Shown piece by piece: positions 56,075-64,000 of a DNA stretch of 64,000 nucleotides (position 1 is the first letter of the stretch; each line of letters opens with the position of its first letter). The DNA comes from an uncultured Prevotellaceae bacterium (lineage in GTDB: Bacteria; Bacteroidota; Bacteroidia; Bacteroidales; Bacteroidaceae), in contig CADCIB010000005.1 of assembly GCA_902801375.1 (NCBI GenBank), forward strand, positions 124,001-188,000. The letters are read 5' to 3'. The notes under the pieces are model-generated. The model was not told the origin of the DNA. It ran no database searches and saw only the letters and a program-made list of their open reading frames with translations. The translations under genes were made by a program, and so were the position numbers.

Positions 56075-56195
56075 AGGGGTGAGTAGTGAGAGGGGAGAGG
56101 TAAGAAGAAAGAGGTGAGGGTGAGGGGTGAGAGAATAGCCCTTGATTCGTGCAACACTGACACGAAGCTTATCTCTCACCTCTCACCCCTGACTT
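56075..56195. repeat. GAGGGGTGAG-type repeats between arcB and arcC
   Basis: Two blocks of the low-complexity repeat (56075-56135 and 56165-56195) in opposite orientations, able to pair with each other. They fill nearly all of the spacer. Confidence 0.75.
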
Positions 56196-56209
56196 CCTAC
56201 CACTGATTG

Positions 56210-57202
56210 TTATTTCAGTGTAGCGTACATCACGGCCTTGATGGTGTGCATACGGTTCTCTGCCTCGTCGAACACCTTCGACTGCTTCGAGCGGAACACC
56301 TTGTCGGTGACTTCCATCTCGGGCAGGCCGAACTTATCGTAGATATCCTTACCAATGGTGGTCTCCAGATCGTGGAAGGAGGGCAGACAGTGCAGGAAGA
56401 TGGCGGTCGGCTTGGCGTTGGCCATCACGGCGTCGTTCACCTGATACGGGCTGAGCAGCTTGATGCGCTGTTCCCAGAGCTCAGGAGCTTCACCCATCGA
56501 CACCCAGATGTCGGTATAGATGACGTCGGCGTCCTTCGTTCCTTCCTTCACATCGTCGGTCAGTGTGATGGTGCAACCGTTCTCCTTGGCAATCTCACGG
56601 CAGGTAGCCACGAGTTTCTCGTCGGGCATGTTCTCCTTCGGGCCGCAAGCCACGAAGTTGATGCCGAGCTTGGCCGAAACGACCATGAGCGAGTTGGCCA
56701 CATTGTTGCGGGCATCGCCCATGAAGACCATCTTCAGGCCTTTATAGTAACCGAAGTTCTCCTCGATGGTGAGCACGTCGGCAAGCATCTGTGTGGGATG
56801 GAAGTCGGTGGTCAGACCATTCCATACGGGAACGCCTGCATAGCGGGCGAGGTCTTCCACAATCTGCTGGTCGAAACCGCGATACTCGATGCCGTCGAAC
56901 ATGCGTCCGAGCACCTTGGCGGTGTCTTCGAGCGACTCTTTCTTACCCATCTGCGATGAACCTGGATCGAGATAGGTCACACCCATACCGAGGTCGTTGC
57001 CGGCCACTTCGAATGAGCAGCGTGTGCGAGTAGATGTTTTCTCAAACAACAGCACAATGTTCTTACCCGTCAGGTACTTGTGCGGTGTGTTGGTACGCTT
57101 AAGGTTTTTGAAATCTTTTGAAAGCTGAAGCAGATACTGAATCTCTTCAGTGGAGAAGTCGAGCAATTTCAAGAAACTTCTTCCTGATAAACTTCTTGGC
57201 AT
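56210..57202 (-). CDS. arcB: Ornithine carbamoyltransferase (catabolic type likely)
   Basis: Interconverts ornithine plus carbamoyl phosphate and citrulline. The 330-residue protein has FEKTSTRTRCSFEVAGNDLG (carbamoyl phosphate loop), YRGFDQQIVEDLARYAGVPV, WNGLTTDFHPTQMLADVLTI, VSMGEAPELWEQRI and FLHCLPSFHD (Cys for ornithine). True ornithine specificity differs from the acetyl- or succinyl-ornithine enzymes used for arginine synthesis in many Bacteroidetes. With arcC next to it, citrulline breakdown to ornithine and ATP is the likely direction. No arcA is visible. argF is the alternative name. Confidence 0.9.
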   Translation of the reverse strand: MPRSLSGRSFLKLLDFSTEEIQYLLQLSKDFKNLKRTNTPHKYLTGKNIVLLFEKTSTRTRCSFEVAGNDLGMGVTYLDPGSSQMGKKESLEDTAKVLGRMFDGIEYRGFDQQIVEDLARYAGVPVWNGLTTDFHPTQMLADVLTIEENFGYYKGLKMVFMGDARNNVANSLMVVSAKLGINFVACGPKENMPDEKLVATCREIAKENGCTITLTDDVKEGTKDADVIYTDIWVSMGEAPELWEQRIKLLSPYQVNDAVMANAKPTAIFLHCLPSFHDLETTIGKDIYDKFGLPEMEVTDKVFRSKQSKVFDEAENRMHTIKAVMYATLK

Positions 57203-57265
57203 AACTTTAATTTACGATTTACTAATTTATTATTTGATAGATTATACGAATTCTCTTCGTGCCTT

Positions 57266-57727
57266 TTATTTCAGCACCACTTCGTCGCTGTTGACAATGC
57301 GCTCGCAGTAGTGGCAGCGCAGGATGGTGTGCTCAGCGTCGACCACATGGAAGTGGGTGTGCATGGGTTCGTTGTTGGAGATGCACTTGGGGTTGTTGCA
57401 TTTCACGATGTCAATCAGCTCTTCGGCCAGCTCCACCTTGTGCTTCTTCACCACTTCGTAGTCGTGGATGAGGTTCACCACAGCATTGGGAGCAATCACG
57501 GCGATGCGGTTGAGCGTCTCTTCCGGAATCTCTACATCGGCAATCTTGATGATACCCTTTCTGCGCATGCTGCCACTGTCGAGGTTGTTACCGATGGTGA
57601 CGCTGTTCTGCATTTTGTCGAGACCCAACAGGTTGACCACCTTGAACAGGGAGTTGCAAGGGATGTGGTCTATCACGATGCCGTTGCACAGGGCGGCCAC
57701 GGCCATTTCTTTCTTATTGTTCTTCAT
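57266..57727 (-). CDS. pyrI: Aspartate carbamoyltransferase regulatory subunit
   Basis: Regulatory chain that binds nucleotides and assembles with PyrB in pyrimidine synthesis. The 153-residue protein starts at the ATG at 57727, giving exactly the usual length. AALCNGIVIDHIPCNSLFKV and NLDSGSMRRKGIIKI form the nucleotide-binding half; VKCNNPKCISNNEP with ILRCHYCE supplies the four zinc Cys. It follows pyrB after 87 bases. Confidence 0.96.
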   Translation of the reverse strand: MKNNKKEMAVAALCNGIVIDHIPCNSLFKVVNLLGLDKMQNSVTIGNNLDSGSMRRKGIIKIADVEIPEETLNRIAVIAPNAVVNLIHDYEVVKKHKVELAEELIDIVKCNNPKCISNNEPMHTHFHVVDAEHTILRCHYCERIVNSDEVVLK

Positions 57728-57814
57728 AATCTTTTTTGTTGACAAGTTTACGAGTTCTTGCTCCGCTTCGCTTTGCAAGCGCCCCTTTCGGGCCGAGCGG
57801 ACAAAATTACCTTG

Positions 57815-58723
57815 TTAAAGACCCAGTGCGCGGCAGATGAGTGCCTGACGGGCATAGAGGCCATTGCGTGCCTGCTCGAAATAGTAGGCCTGCGGCGTGT
57901 CGTCCACATCTTGTGCTATCTCTGTGACGCGTGGCAGCGGATGGAGCACGCGCATGTTCGGCTTGCAGCCTTTCAGCATGGAAGCGGTGAGGGTGTAGAC
58001 ATTCTTCACGCGCTCATATTCCATGAGGTCGCTGAAGCGCTCGCGCTGTACGCGCGTCATATAGAGAATGTCGGTCTGGTTGATGATACGCTCGCTGAAC
58101 TCAGTGGTCTCTTCATATTCGATGTCCAGCTTGCGGCAGTAAGCCTTATACTGCTCCGGCATGCGCAACTCGTTGCAGGATACGAACTTGAAGCGTGGCT
58201 TGAAGAAGTGCATGGCCTCGAGCAGCGAGTGCACGGTGCGTCCGTATTTCAGGTCGCCCACCATCGTGATGGTCAGGTTCTCAAGCGTGCCCTGTGTCTG
58301 GTAGATGGTGTAGAGGTCGAGCATCGTCTGAGTGGGATGCTGGTTGGAACCATCACCGGCATTGATGATGGGTACTTTCGACACCTCGCTGGCGTAGCGT
58401 GCTGCACCCTCCAGGGGATGACGCATGACGATGAGGTCGGCATAGTTGCTCACCATGACGATGGTGTCTTTCAGCGTCTCACCCTTCGACTGGCTGCTGG
58501 TGGAGGCATCGCTGAATCCGATGACGCGTCCGCCCAGGCGGTTCACGGCTGTCTCGAAACTCAGTCGCGTACGAGTAGAGGGTTCAAAAAACAACGACCC
58601 CACCACTTTTCCTTCAAGGATTCGCTGGTTGGGGTTCTGCTCAAACTCTTTTGCCCGACGAAGAAGCTTGATAATCTCTTCTTTGGTCAGGTCTGTGATT
58701 GAAATTAAGTTACGGTTCTGCAT
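57815..58723 (-). CDS. pyrB: Aspartate carbamoyltransferase catalytic subunit
   Basis: Makes carbamoyl aspartate, the first committed step of pyrimidine synthesis. The 302-residue protein has [57 protein letters not shown] and [16 protein letters not shown], all canonical. The ATG at 58723 lies 29 bases after the promoter box. It leads the pyrB-pyrI-arcB-arcC series, which all handle carbamoyl phosphate. Confidence 0.97.
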   Translation of the reverse strand: MQNRNLISITDLTKEEIIKLLRRAKEFEQNPNQRILEGKVVGSLFFEPSTRTRLSFETAVNRLGGRVIGFSDASTSSQSKGETLKDTIVMVSNYADLIVMRHPLEGAARYASEVSKVPIINAGDGSNQHPTQTMLDLYTIYQTQGTLENLTITMVGDLKYGRTVHSLLEAMHFFKPRFKFVSCNELRMPEQYKAYCRKLDIEYEETTEFSERIINQTDILYMTRVQRERFSDLMEYERVKNVYTLTASMLKGCKPNMRVLHPLPRVTEIAQDVDDTPQAYYFEQARNGLYARQALICRALGL

Positions 58724-58751
58724 ACGATTGTTGTTTTTTCTAAATCGCGTG

Positions 58752-58759
58752 CAAAGATA
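58752..58759 (-). promoter_or_regulatory. Promoter -7 box for pyrB
   Basis: TATCTTTG followed by CACG on the minus strand; exact TAnnTTTG match. Confidence 0.72.
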
Positions 58760-58875
58760 ATGAGAATCCCGCATCTTTCTATCACACAACGGCACAAAAA
58801 AAGTTAAATGGCAGAAAAAAACTTTCCAAACCGCTGCCCCCTTCTTGGCATCGGCAGTGGACCGACGCCCTTCGG

Positions 58876-59424
58876 TCAGCGGCCTACCACCTTCTGTGCG
58901 GTATGATCACTGTAGCTGACTATCTGCAGGCCTTTGGTCTGATCGCTGACTTTGCGCCCTGCCACATCGTAGCGTGCCGTCTCTTCGCGGGGTGCAGCGG
59001 TAGCCGGCTTACTGTGCGTGGCTGCCTGCTCGTGGTTTTCGATCACCTCAAAGTTCTCTATCGAGCTGTCGTTGAAGGCACTCTCGCCTATCAGCAGGTG
59101 CAAGTTGCGCCCATCGCTCACCTCGTTGTGGATTCTCAAGGTTTTCAGGTATTTCGTTCCCTGAAAAGCATTGTTGCAGATACGACGCACCGACGACGGC
59201 ACCTCGAACTCCTCGCGCGGGTTCATGGCCGGATAGCGCACCAGGGCAATGGGTATGTCGTCGTAGATCATGTACAGCACACCATCGATGCTCTTGATGG
59301 TGTTCGATGCCGTGAAATACGATGTGGCGATATAGCCCGTGGGGAAATCGGCCTGCGTTTCCAAAGTCTGTGCCTCTGCCGATAGTGCCAGCATCAGCAT
59401 CAGGATGGTTGATAGTTTCTTCAT
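58876..59424 (-). CDS. Small secreted protein with LRR_5-like segment
   Basis: A 182-residue exported protein with a signal peptide ([13 protein letters not shown]). The middle ([45 protein letters not shown]) resembles one or two BspA-type leucine-rich repeats, and the end ([20 protein letters not shown]) resembles a worn T9SS sorting tail. It looks like a shortened relative of the large BspA-like gene at 61537-63945. Function unknown; perhaps a remnant. Confidence 0.7.
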   Translation of the reverse strand: MKKLSTILMLMLALSAEAQTLETQADFPTGYIATSYFTASNTIKSIDGVLYMIYDDIPIALVRYPAMNPREEFEVPSSVRRICNNAFQGTKYLKTLRIHNEVSDGRNLHLLIGESAFNDSSIENFEVIENHEQAATHSKPATAAPREETARYDVAGRKVSDQTKGLQIVSYSDHTAQKVVGR

Positions 59425-59483
59425 TGCAAGTGTTTTTTATAGGTTTTGGATATTGCTACTTTCACCCAGTTGACCCAGTGCCA

Positions 59484-60224
59484 TCAGTTCGTTTCGTCGG
59501 GCTGTTGGCCGTCGTGTGCCTTCCAAGCACACTCCGTTATCTTCATGTCCGTGAAGACTGCCGTGAACGACGATTCCTCTGGCGAGCAGGCATAGATGCC
59601 AAAGCTGATTTCCTCAGCGGCAGCCGGCATGTGGCAGATGCGCATCTGACTGAAATCCTGACCGTTGGCAGAGCATTCGATGCAGTAGTCGTCCTCACGG
59701 CGTGAGAAGCGATACCACATGGTCTTCACATCGGCAGCAATGGCGGTGGTCGCCCAGTCGGAATAGCCCTGGTTGGTCACCACACTGCCCAGATGCTGAA
59801 ACGCCTCATTCTCGTATTCCACAGAGCCCTTCAGCCAGTTCTCGCTGTCGAGATACATCACGACGCCGCACTGGTCGAAGCGGTGATGGCTCTGCGTGAA
59901 GTCGGTCTTCACGACGAAGCTGAAGAATTTCTCGCGCGTCTTCATCTGAAGCACGGGGGCATTGTCGTTCTGGAAGTGGTAATAGGTGCGCTGCCACAGG
60001 TCGGTATGCGGAGCAGTGGTAATCGTGATGGTATCACCTTTGACCTCAGAGCTTGCAGGCTCCCGGGTCCACTGGAGTTTGCCCAGGTCGATACGTCCGC
60101 TGTCAGCGAGCGCCACTTTCACGTCATCTACAAAATCTGTCGTCGGGGGCTGCTCCCCATTACTGCTACAGCCAGTCAGCGCGGCAGCTGCTACTGCCAT
60201 CAGCATTATGTGTTTGATTCTCAT
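59484..60224 (-). CDS. DUF1349-type lipoprotein
   Basis: A 246-residue predicted lipoprotein (AAAALTGC, Cys19). The body fits the DUF1349/concanavalin-like fold: TDLWQRTYYHFQNDNAPVLQ, DQCGVVMYLDSENWLKGSVE, MWYRFSRREDDYCIECSANG and ISFGIYACSPEESSFTAVFT. Members are often linked to carbohydrate binding but are poorly studied. It lies in a minus-strand series with a flavin reductase-like gene 27 bases upstream. Confidence 0.8.
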   Translation of the reverse strand: MRIKHIMLMAVAAAALTGCSSNGEQPPTTDFVDDVKVALADSGRIDLGKLQWTREPASSEVKGDTITITTAPHTDLWQRTYYHFQNDNAPVLQMKTREKFFSFVVKTDFTQSHHRFDQCGVVMYLDSENWLKGSVEYENEAFQHLGSVVTNQGYSDWATTAIAADVKTMWYRFSRREDDYCIECSANGQDFSQMRICHMPAAAEEISFGIYACSPEESSFTAVFTDMKITECAWKAHDGQQPDETN

Positions 60225-60251
60225 ATCCTTTCAATTGTTGTTATTCAAAAA

Positions 60252-60818
60252 CTACTTCAACTTACTACCGTCAGCGAATGCCTTGCCCACGGTCTTGCCA
60301 AGCTGGATATAGGTGTGATGGACCGGGTCGTAAGTGATCAGTCCCATCTTCTCCACATCGGGCTTGCCATCTTCAGCCAAGTACTTTTCATCGCAGAGGA
60401 TATTGACGATTTCGGCCACAAGATAAAAGCCCGTTGCCGACTCATCGATTTTCTGCTTCACGCGGCATTCCAACGTCATGGGCAACTCCTTGAACACAGG
60501 AGCATTCACATGGGGGGCTTTTTCGCAAGTCCATCCCGCCTTCTCCATCTTGTCGGGCGTATTCCTGCCGCTGACGATGCCCACATAGTCGGCGGCCACC
60601 AGTGTCTCTGCCGTAGCGAAGGCCACGGTGAACTCAGGATTCACGGCCAGGTTGTCCGTCGTAGCATGGGCACCCAGCGAAATCATGATTTCGTGCATAT
60701 CCCACTGTCCACCCCACGCTGCATTCATGGCGTTGGGCTTCCCGTCTTTGTCGAAAGTGCCGATGATCAGCACGGGTTGTGGCAACAGCCACGATGTAGA
60801 TTTGAAACTTTTCATCAT
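60252..60818 (-). CDS. Flavin reductase-like / flavoredoxin family protein
   Basis: A 188-residue FMN-binding split-barrel protein: PQPVLIIGTFDKDGKPNAMN, AAWGGQWDMHEIMISLGAHA and ADYVGIVSGRNTPDKMEKAG follow the flavoredoxin pattern. It probably transfers electrons through FMN in the cytoplasm. No signal peptide. The start is one of two adjacent ATGs. The partner is unknown; its neighbours are a TIGR04076 protein upstream and the DUF1349 lipoprotein downstream. Confidence 0.85.
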   Translation of the reverse strand: MMKSFKSTSWLLPQPVLIIGTFDKDGKPNAMNAAWGGQWDMHEIMISLGAHATTDNLAVNPEFTVAFATAETLVAADYVGIVSGRNTPDKMEKAGWTCEKAPHVNAPVFKELPMTLECRVKQKIDESATGFYLVAEIVNILCDEKYLAEDGKPDVEKMGLITYDPVHHTYIQLGKTVGKAFADGSKLK

Positions 60819-60866
60819 TATTTATTGGTTAATCGTTTGACATTTTCTCTCTTTTTCAGGGTCGAT

Positions 60867-61205
60867 TCAAGCAGTGCCCTGCTCATCCATCGCTTCAATG
60901 TAGAAGCTGAACGGACGGAAGCCATCGTTGCAACTGATCATTGCGCTCATCGGGTTCTTCATCCATCCGTCGTAGAAATTGCCCTCGCCCCTGGCCAGCG
61001 ATTCCACAAACTCACGCATCGACGACCAAGCAGAAGGGCACATGCCTTCAGGGCATTTCCCATCCTCGGAAATCCATACCTGCCCCTCCCTGACGTCGCA
61101 GGTATGCTCAATAGGGTTCTCGAATCGCAGCATCAAGTCTGGGTAGACCGTCTGGCGGATGGCTGTAATCTTTACTTTCTGAGCGTTTTTTTGTTCAGTC
61201 ATCAT
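60867..61205 (-). CDS. TIGR04076 family small protein
   Basis: A protein of about 112 residues with several Cys and Trp: HTCDVREGQVWISEDGKCPE, GMCPSAWSSMREFVESLARG and GWMKNPMSAMISCNDGFRPF. This fits the TIGR04076 family, common in anaerobes and of unknown function; the Cys residues may bind metal. The start is set after the promoter box at 61228-61235. It leads the short series with the flavin reductase-like gene 48 bases downstream. Confidence 0.75.
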   Translation of the reverse strand: MMTEQKNAQKVKITAIRQTVYPDLMLRFENPIEHTCDVREGQVWISEDGKCPEGMCPSAWSSMREFVESLARGEGNFYDGWMKNPMSAMISCNDGFRPFSFYIEAMDEQGTA

Positions 61206-61227
61206 CGTTTTATAGGAAAGTTTGGTG

Positions 61228-61235
61228 CAAAGATA
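61228..61235 (-). promoter_or_regulatory. Promoter -7 box for the TIGR04076 series
   Basis: TATCTTTG followed by CACC on the minus strand; exact TAnnTTTG match, about 17 bases of leader. Confidence 0.7.
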
Positions 61236-61355
61236 GCATGTTTTGCGTGAAATACCGAACACGAAACCACTTATTCCATCATTTCTTTCGCATTTTTAAC
61301 GTGTATTCTTCGTTGTTATCAATCACAATAGTAGCAACAACAACTACAGCATTAA

Positions 61356-61443
61356 GTTGTTTTCCAAGTCAGAAAACGTTGTTTTCCAAGTCAGAAAATA
61401 TTGTTTTCCAAGTCAGAAAACGATGTTTTCCGCGTCAGAAAAC
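61356..61443. repeat. 22-bp tandem array, family G
   Basis: Four units start at 61356, 61378, 61400 and 61422, exactly 22 bases apart: GTTGTTTTCCAAGTCAGAAAAC and close variants (one ends AAAAT, one has CGCG in place of CAAG). Each unit is itself a hairpin with GTTTTC and GAAAAC arms around 7 bases. Confidence 0.92.
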
Positions 61444-61477
61444 AACTCCAACCCCGTAGTCCAATAAAACAATAAAA

Positions 61478-61503
61478 GGAGCAAGCCACAATGGACTTGC
61501 CCC
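61478..61503 (-). terminator. Terminator of the BspA-like gene
   Basis: On the minus strand GGGGCAAG pairs with CTTGCTCC (one mismatch) around 10 bases and is followed by TTTTATTG. It lies 34 bases after the stop. Confidence 0.72.
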
Positions 61504-61536
61504 TTCTTGATTGACGCTTACACTCAGTTCCTCTTT

Positions 61537-63945
61537 TTATCTGACGACGGTCTTCTTGCCGTTCTGAATGTACAGGCCGGGCTTGGTGGGCGCCGTCTGC
61601 AGCTGCTGGCCGTCGAGGGTGTACCATGCTGCGGGAAGCGTGGTGCGGGTAGCGGGGAGCGATATGCCCGTCGGGATGTTGGGCAGGTTGTAATTAATCT
61701 TGTTGAACCACAGGAACCACGGGTCGCAGTTGTAGTGGTCGAGGGAGCCTTCCGGCACGGTGAGCTCGGCATAGCGGTCGGTCTTCAGGTCGAAGGCCTC
61801 GTTGTTGTCGATCGGATCGCCCCAGAAGTCAACCAGTTGGATGTTGGAGTTTCGAATCTTCACGTCGGCGAGTTTCAGACAGTTCTTGAATGCCCCTTTG
61901 TAAAGCTTTCTGACAGAACGAGGCAGGTCGATGGAGGTGAGACTCTCGCAACCATTGAAGGCACTGCCTTCGATGTACTGGAGACCTTCGTTTAAGACAA
62001 CACTCTCCAATTGCTTACACTCCTGGAAGGTGTATTCTTCAATGCGTTTCACGCCTGACGGAATCTCAATGCTGGTGAGAACAGATCCATAGAAACCATA
62101 GTCTCCCAGATAAGTGAGGCTTTCGGGCAACGTGATGGTTTCAAGTGCAGGGCAGAAGGCGAACCCATGAGCTTTAATCTTCTCCAGACCTTCTGAGAGG
62201 AATACGTTCACCAGTTTTTTGTTGGACTGGAAGGCATATTCGTCGATCACCTTGACAGAAGCCGGTACATTTGCCGACACCATCTCATCACAACCTGCCA
62301 GTGCCCAGACACCAATTCGCTCTACGGTATTGGGAATGCTTACGAATGTGATTTTTTTACACATCGTGAATGCATAGTCGCCCAGTTCCACCACCTTGAA
62401 ATCGAGGGGCTTGTTGGGAATGTTGACCGTTCCCTCCGTTTTATCGTCGATGCTCGGCGTCAACAAGTCCTGACCATACACGCGGCAGGTCTTGTCGGCC
62501 GCGCTGATAATCTGGAACATCATGTCGTGTCCGCTCTTGAATGGATAGGAGAAGATGTCGCCGTCCTGCGGTTCCATCTCCTCAATTTTGGCGAACTCGT
62601 CGGGCACGAAGTTTGTATAGACGGAGGCATTGGCGAAGGGTACATGCAAAGTGGCACTCGAGTGGGATGGGATCCCTTCCCAGACACCACTTCCTGAAAC
62701 ATTATGTCCAGCCAGATAGACATCCGTCAGTTTGTTGCAATTGATCACGGCACCAAACCGATAAGTCTTTAGCGACTTGGGCAGGCGAAGCTCCTTGATA
62801 GCCGTATTGGCAAAAGCCTTGTATTCGATGGCCTCAATACCTTCCTGCAGCTCCACCTCCATCAGGTTCGTGAGGCGGCTGAAACCATGAGTATCGCCGT
62901 AAGGATTAAAATCGCTGATCGTTTTGCACGTTCCGGGCACAACGGCTTTCGTCACATAGTCCATCGATCCTGAACCTGTTACGAGGGAAGACAATTTTGT
63001 GATGTCGAAGCCTAACATCTGCTCCGGAAGGGTGAAGGTGGTGACGTCAGAGCCTACCTGCTCTTCCGTTCCCAGATAACTGCACTCATAGCGCTCGTTG
63101 AGCTCGTTGTATTTCGACACACGAAGATTTGCCATATAGCCCAAGGTTTCGCGGTCGCGGATAATAACATTGCAGTTTTCCAGTGTCTGGGGATAAAAAT
63201 ACTCCTTATTGTTGTTGAACTGTTCACTCAGCTTATTCATCCATTCGCTGGTATTACGACTGACGGTATAGACATTTGCCATGCAGTACTTTATGCCGTA
63301 GTATTCTTCATAATAAGTATCGTAGAAAACATCAAATTCGAAATTGGGGCATTCGCTACCTAAAAAAATAATATTTTGCAACAGTGAACAACCTTTAAAC
63401 GCACTACTATTAATGTTTCTCACGGAAGCCGGGATAACAACAGAAGACAGACTGGAGCAATCACTGAATGCAAGATTATCTATGGTTATAACTTGATGCG
63501 GGATGTAAACATCCACCAGATTCGTGCAACCATAGAACAAAGCAACGCGTACTATTGAAAGCTTTTCGGGGAGCCAACATTTCTTTAAATTCGTACACTC
63601 GTTGAATGCCATTTGACCAATCTCCACTATTGTCTGAGGAATCTCTACCTCAGAAACAGAACAATCACTGAATGCCCAACTTCCAATTCCAGTCACCGTA
63701 TATCCCATGACGGTTTCAGGAATCGTCACCGTACCTGTCACAGTTTTATCGATACATGCGCTGCCATCTTGATTCATGCTAACCTGGCATGTTTTTTCAT
63801 CTTCATTAGTGACAGAAAACGTCATCCTCACACCTTCCTTGGTCTTTGTGATAAACGTGTCGCCTACGTCGGCCAACAGGTTCGCAGCTCCAGCGACCAT
63901 CATGATGGCCGCGAGCATTAGTTTTTTTGTTAATAGCTTTTTCAT
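61537..63945 (-). CDS. BspA-like leucine-rich-repeat surface protein, T9SS
   Basis: An 802-residue exported protein. Signal peptide (LMLAAIMMVAGAANLLA). It carries two blocks of LRR_5/BspA repeats separated by an irregular region: residues about 70-205 (SWAFSDCSVSEVEIPQTIVE, NLAFSDCSSLSSVVIPASVR) and about 515-720 (YAFTMCKKITFVSIPNTVER, GVKRIEEYTFQECKQLESV). Each block is introduced by a short Cys-containing strand segment (TCQVSMNQDGSACIDKTVTG and TCRVYGQDLLTPSIDDKTEG), so the architecture looks duplicated. The end WYTLDGQQLQTAPTKPGLYI fits a T9SS tail. Family members bind host matrix proteins or bacteria. Confidence 0.9.
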   Translation of the reverse strand: MKKLLTKKLMLAAIMMVAGAANLLADVGDTFITKTKEGVRMTFSVTNEDEKTCQVSMNQDGSACIDKTVTGTVTIPETVMGYTVTGIGSWAFSDCSVSEVEIPQTIVEIGQMAFNECTNLKKCWLPEKLSIVRVALFYGCTNLVDVYIPHQVITIDNLAFSDCSSLSSVVIPASVRNINSSAFKGCSLLQNIIFLGSECPNFEFDVFYDTYYEEYYGIKYCMANVYTVSRNTSEWMNKLSEQFNNNKEYFYPQTLENCNVIIRDRETLGYMANLRVSKYNELNERYECSYLGTEEQVGSDVTTFTLPEQMLGFDITKLSSLVTGSGSMDYVTKAVVPGTCKTISDFNPYGDTHGFSRLTNLMEVELQEGIEAIEYKAFANTAIKELRLPKSLKTYRFGAVINCNKLTDVYLAGHNVSGSGVWEGIPSHSSATLHVPFANASVYTNFVPDEFAKIEEMEPQDGDIFSYPFKSGHDMMFQIISAADKTCRVYGQDLLTPSIDDKTEGTVNIPNKPLDFKVVELGDYAFTMCKKITFVSIPNTVERIGVWALAGCDEMVSANVPASVKVIDEYAFQSNKKLVNVFLSEGLEKIKAHGFAFCPALETITLPESLTYLGDYGFYGSVLTSIEIPSGVKRIEEYTFQECKQLESVVLNEGLQYIEGSAFNGCESLTSIDLPRSVRKLYKGAFKNCLKLADVKIRNSNIQLVDFWGDPIDNNEAFDLKTDRYAELTVPEGSLDHYNCDPWFLWFNKINYNLPNIPTGISLPATRTTLPAAWYTLDGQQLQTAPTKPGLYIQNGKKTVVR

Positions 63946-64000
63946 GCAATTCTGTTTTTTATGTTGAAATAATTAGTTTGCATAGTTTTGTGGGCGCAGC

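Noticed and set aside
7110-61443. 22-bp arrays as CRISPR arrays
   Set aside because: Units are directly adjacent with no unique spacers, they are shorter than typical CRISPR repeats, and no cas gene is near.
63946-64000. Promoter for the BspA-like gene near the window edge
   Set aside because: No TAnnTTTG box is seen on the minus strand in the 55 visible bases. TAGTTTTG occurs on the plus strand but has no gene in view.

Overview
The window looks like a chromosomal segment of an anaerobic Bacteroidales bacterium, most likely a Prevotellaceae member. The support is the rnc-fabF-acpP block, promoters with the Bacteroidetes -7 box TAnnTTTG and no Shine-Dalgarno sites, several surface proteins with type IX secretion (T9SS) C-terminal tails, BspA-type leucine-rich repeats, and families largely confined to Bacteroidetes (DUF4254, DUF4294, DUF4251). 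No rRNA, tRNA, integrase, transposase or CRISPR array is visible.

Layout. 1-5211: housekeeping genes on the minus strand (partial cysS, rnc, fabF, acpP), then a divergent DUF4254 / family-9 glycosyltransferase pair and a 52-residue rubredoxin. 5304-17353: a membrane TPR-HTH regulator and three large T9SS-type exported proteins (Omp28-like, M6 metalloprotease, 1.6-kilo-residue adhesin-like protein). 17901-23413: a tight operon joining partner-switch signalling proteins (SpoIIE phosphatase with its own HATPase domain, a STAS protein, a STAS-kinase fusion) to a lipid A-type acyltransferase and an LPS-type kinase. 23438-29455: a minus-strand surface-glycan operon (glycosyltransferase, TagF-LicD fusion, UDP-galactopyranose mutase, LicC-like nucleotidyltransferase, PLP enzyme). 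30467-53341: an anaerobic cobalamin locus with two outward-facing cobalamin riboswitches, three TonB-dependent receptors, two exported CbiK-type chelatases, three two-domain fusion enzymes (CbiG-CbiF, CbiE-CbiT, CbiH-CbiC), a PepSY membrane protein, CbiA, CbiP, CobD, CbiB, and a BtuF/BtuC-like importer lacking an ATPase gene here. 53347-63945: a C1 peptidase, small lipoproteins, the carbamoyl-phosphate group pyrB-pyrI-arcB-arcC, a small redox/unknown group and a BspA-like protein.

How the genes work together. The cobalamin genes cover cobalt insertion, part of corrin-ring synthesis, side-chain amidation, aminopropanol attachment and corrinoid/cobalt uptake. CbiL, CbiD, CbiJ, the nucleotide-loop genes and BtuD must lie elsewhere if the pathway is complete. 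The glycan operon could make a galactofuranose-containing polymer decorated through CDP-activated groups.

Stretches over 300 bases without a gene. 2984-3310: acpP leader hairpin, a perfect palindrome and two divergent promoters. 7050-7414: a 22-bp array, a conserved upstream element and a promoter. 11917-12514: divergent promoters, two upstream-element copies, a 22-bp array and one palindromic element. 17354-17900: two palindromic elements, a terminator, a 22-bp array and a promoter; I see nothing clear in 17395-17530 beyond short inverted repeats. 40675-41249: riboswitch, promoter and 22-bp array. 42090-42448: divergent promoters and riboswitch. 61206-61536: promoter, 22-bp array and terminator.

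The most unusual signals are not genes. Six intergenic arrays share an exact 22-bp period although they belong to four unrelated sequence families. Several short palindromic or low-complexity element families have also spread through the region and repeatedly sit in-frame inside essential-looking genes.
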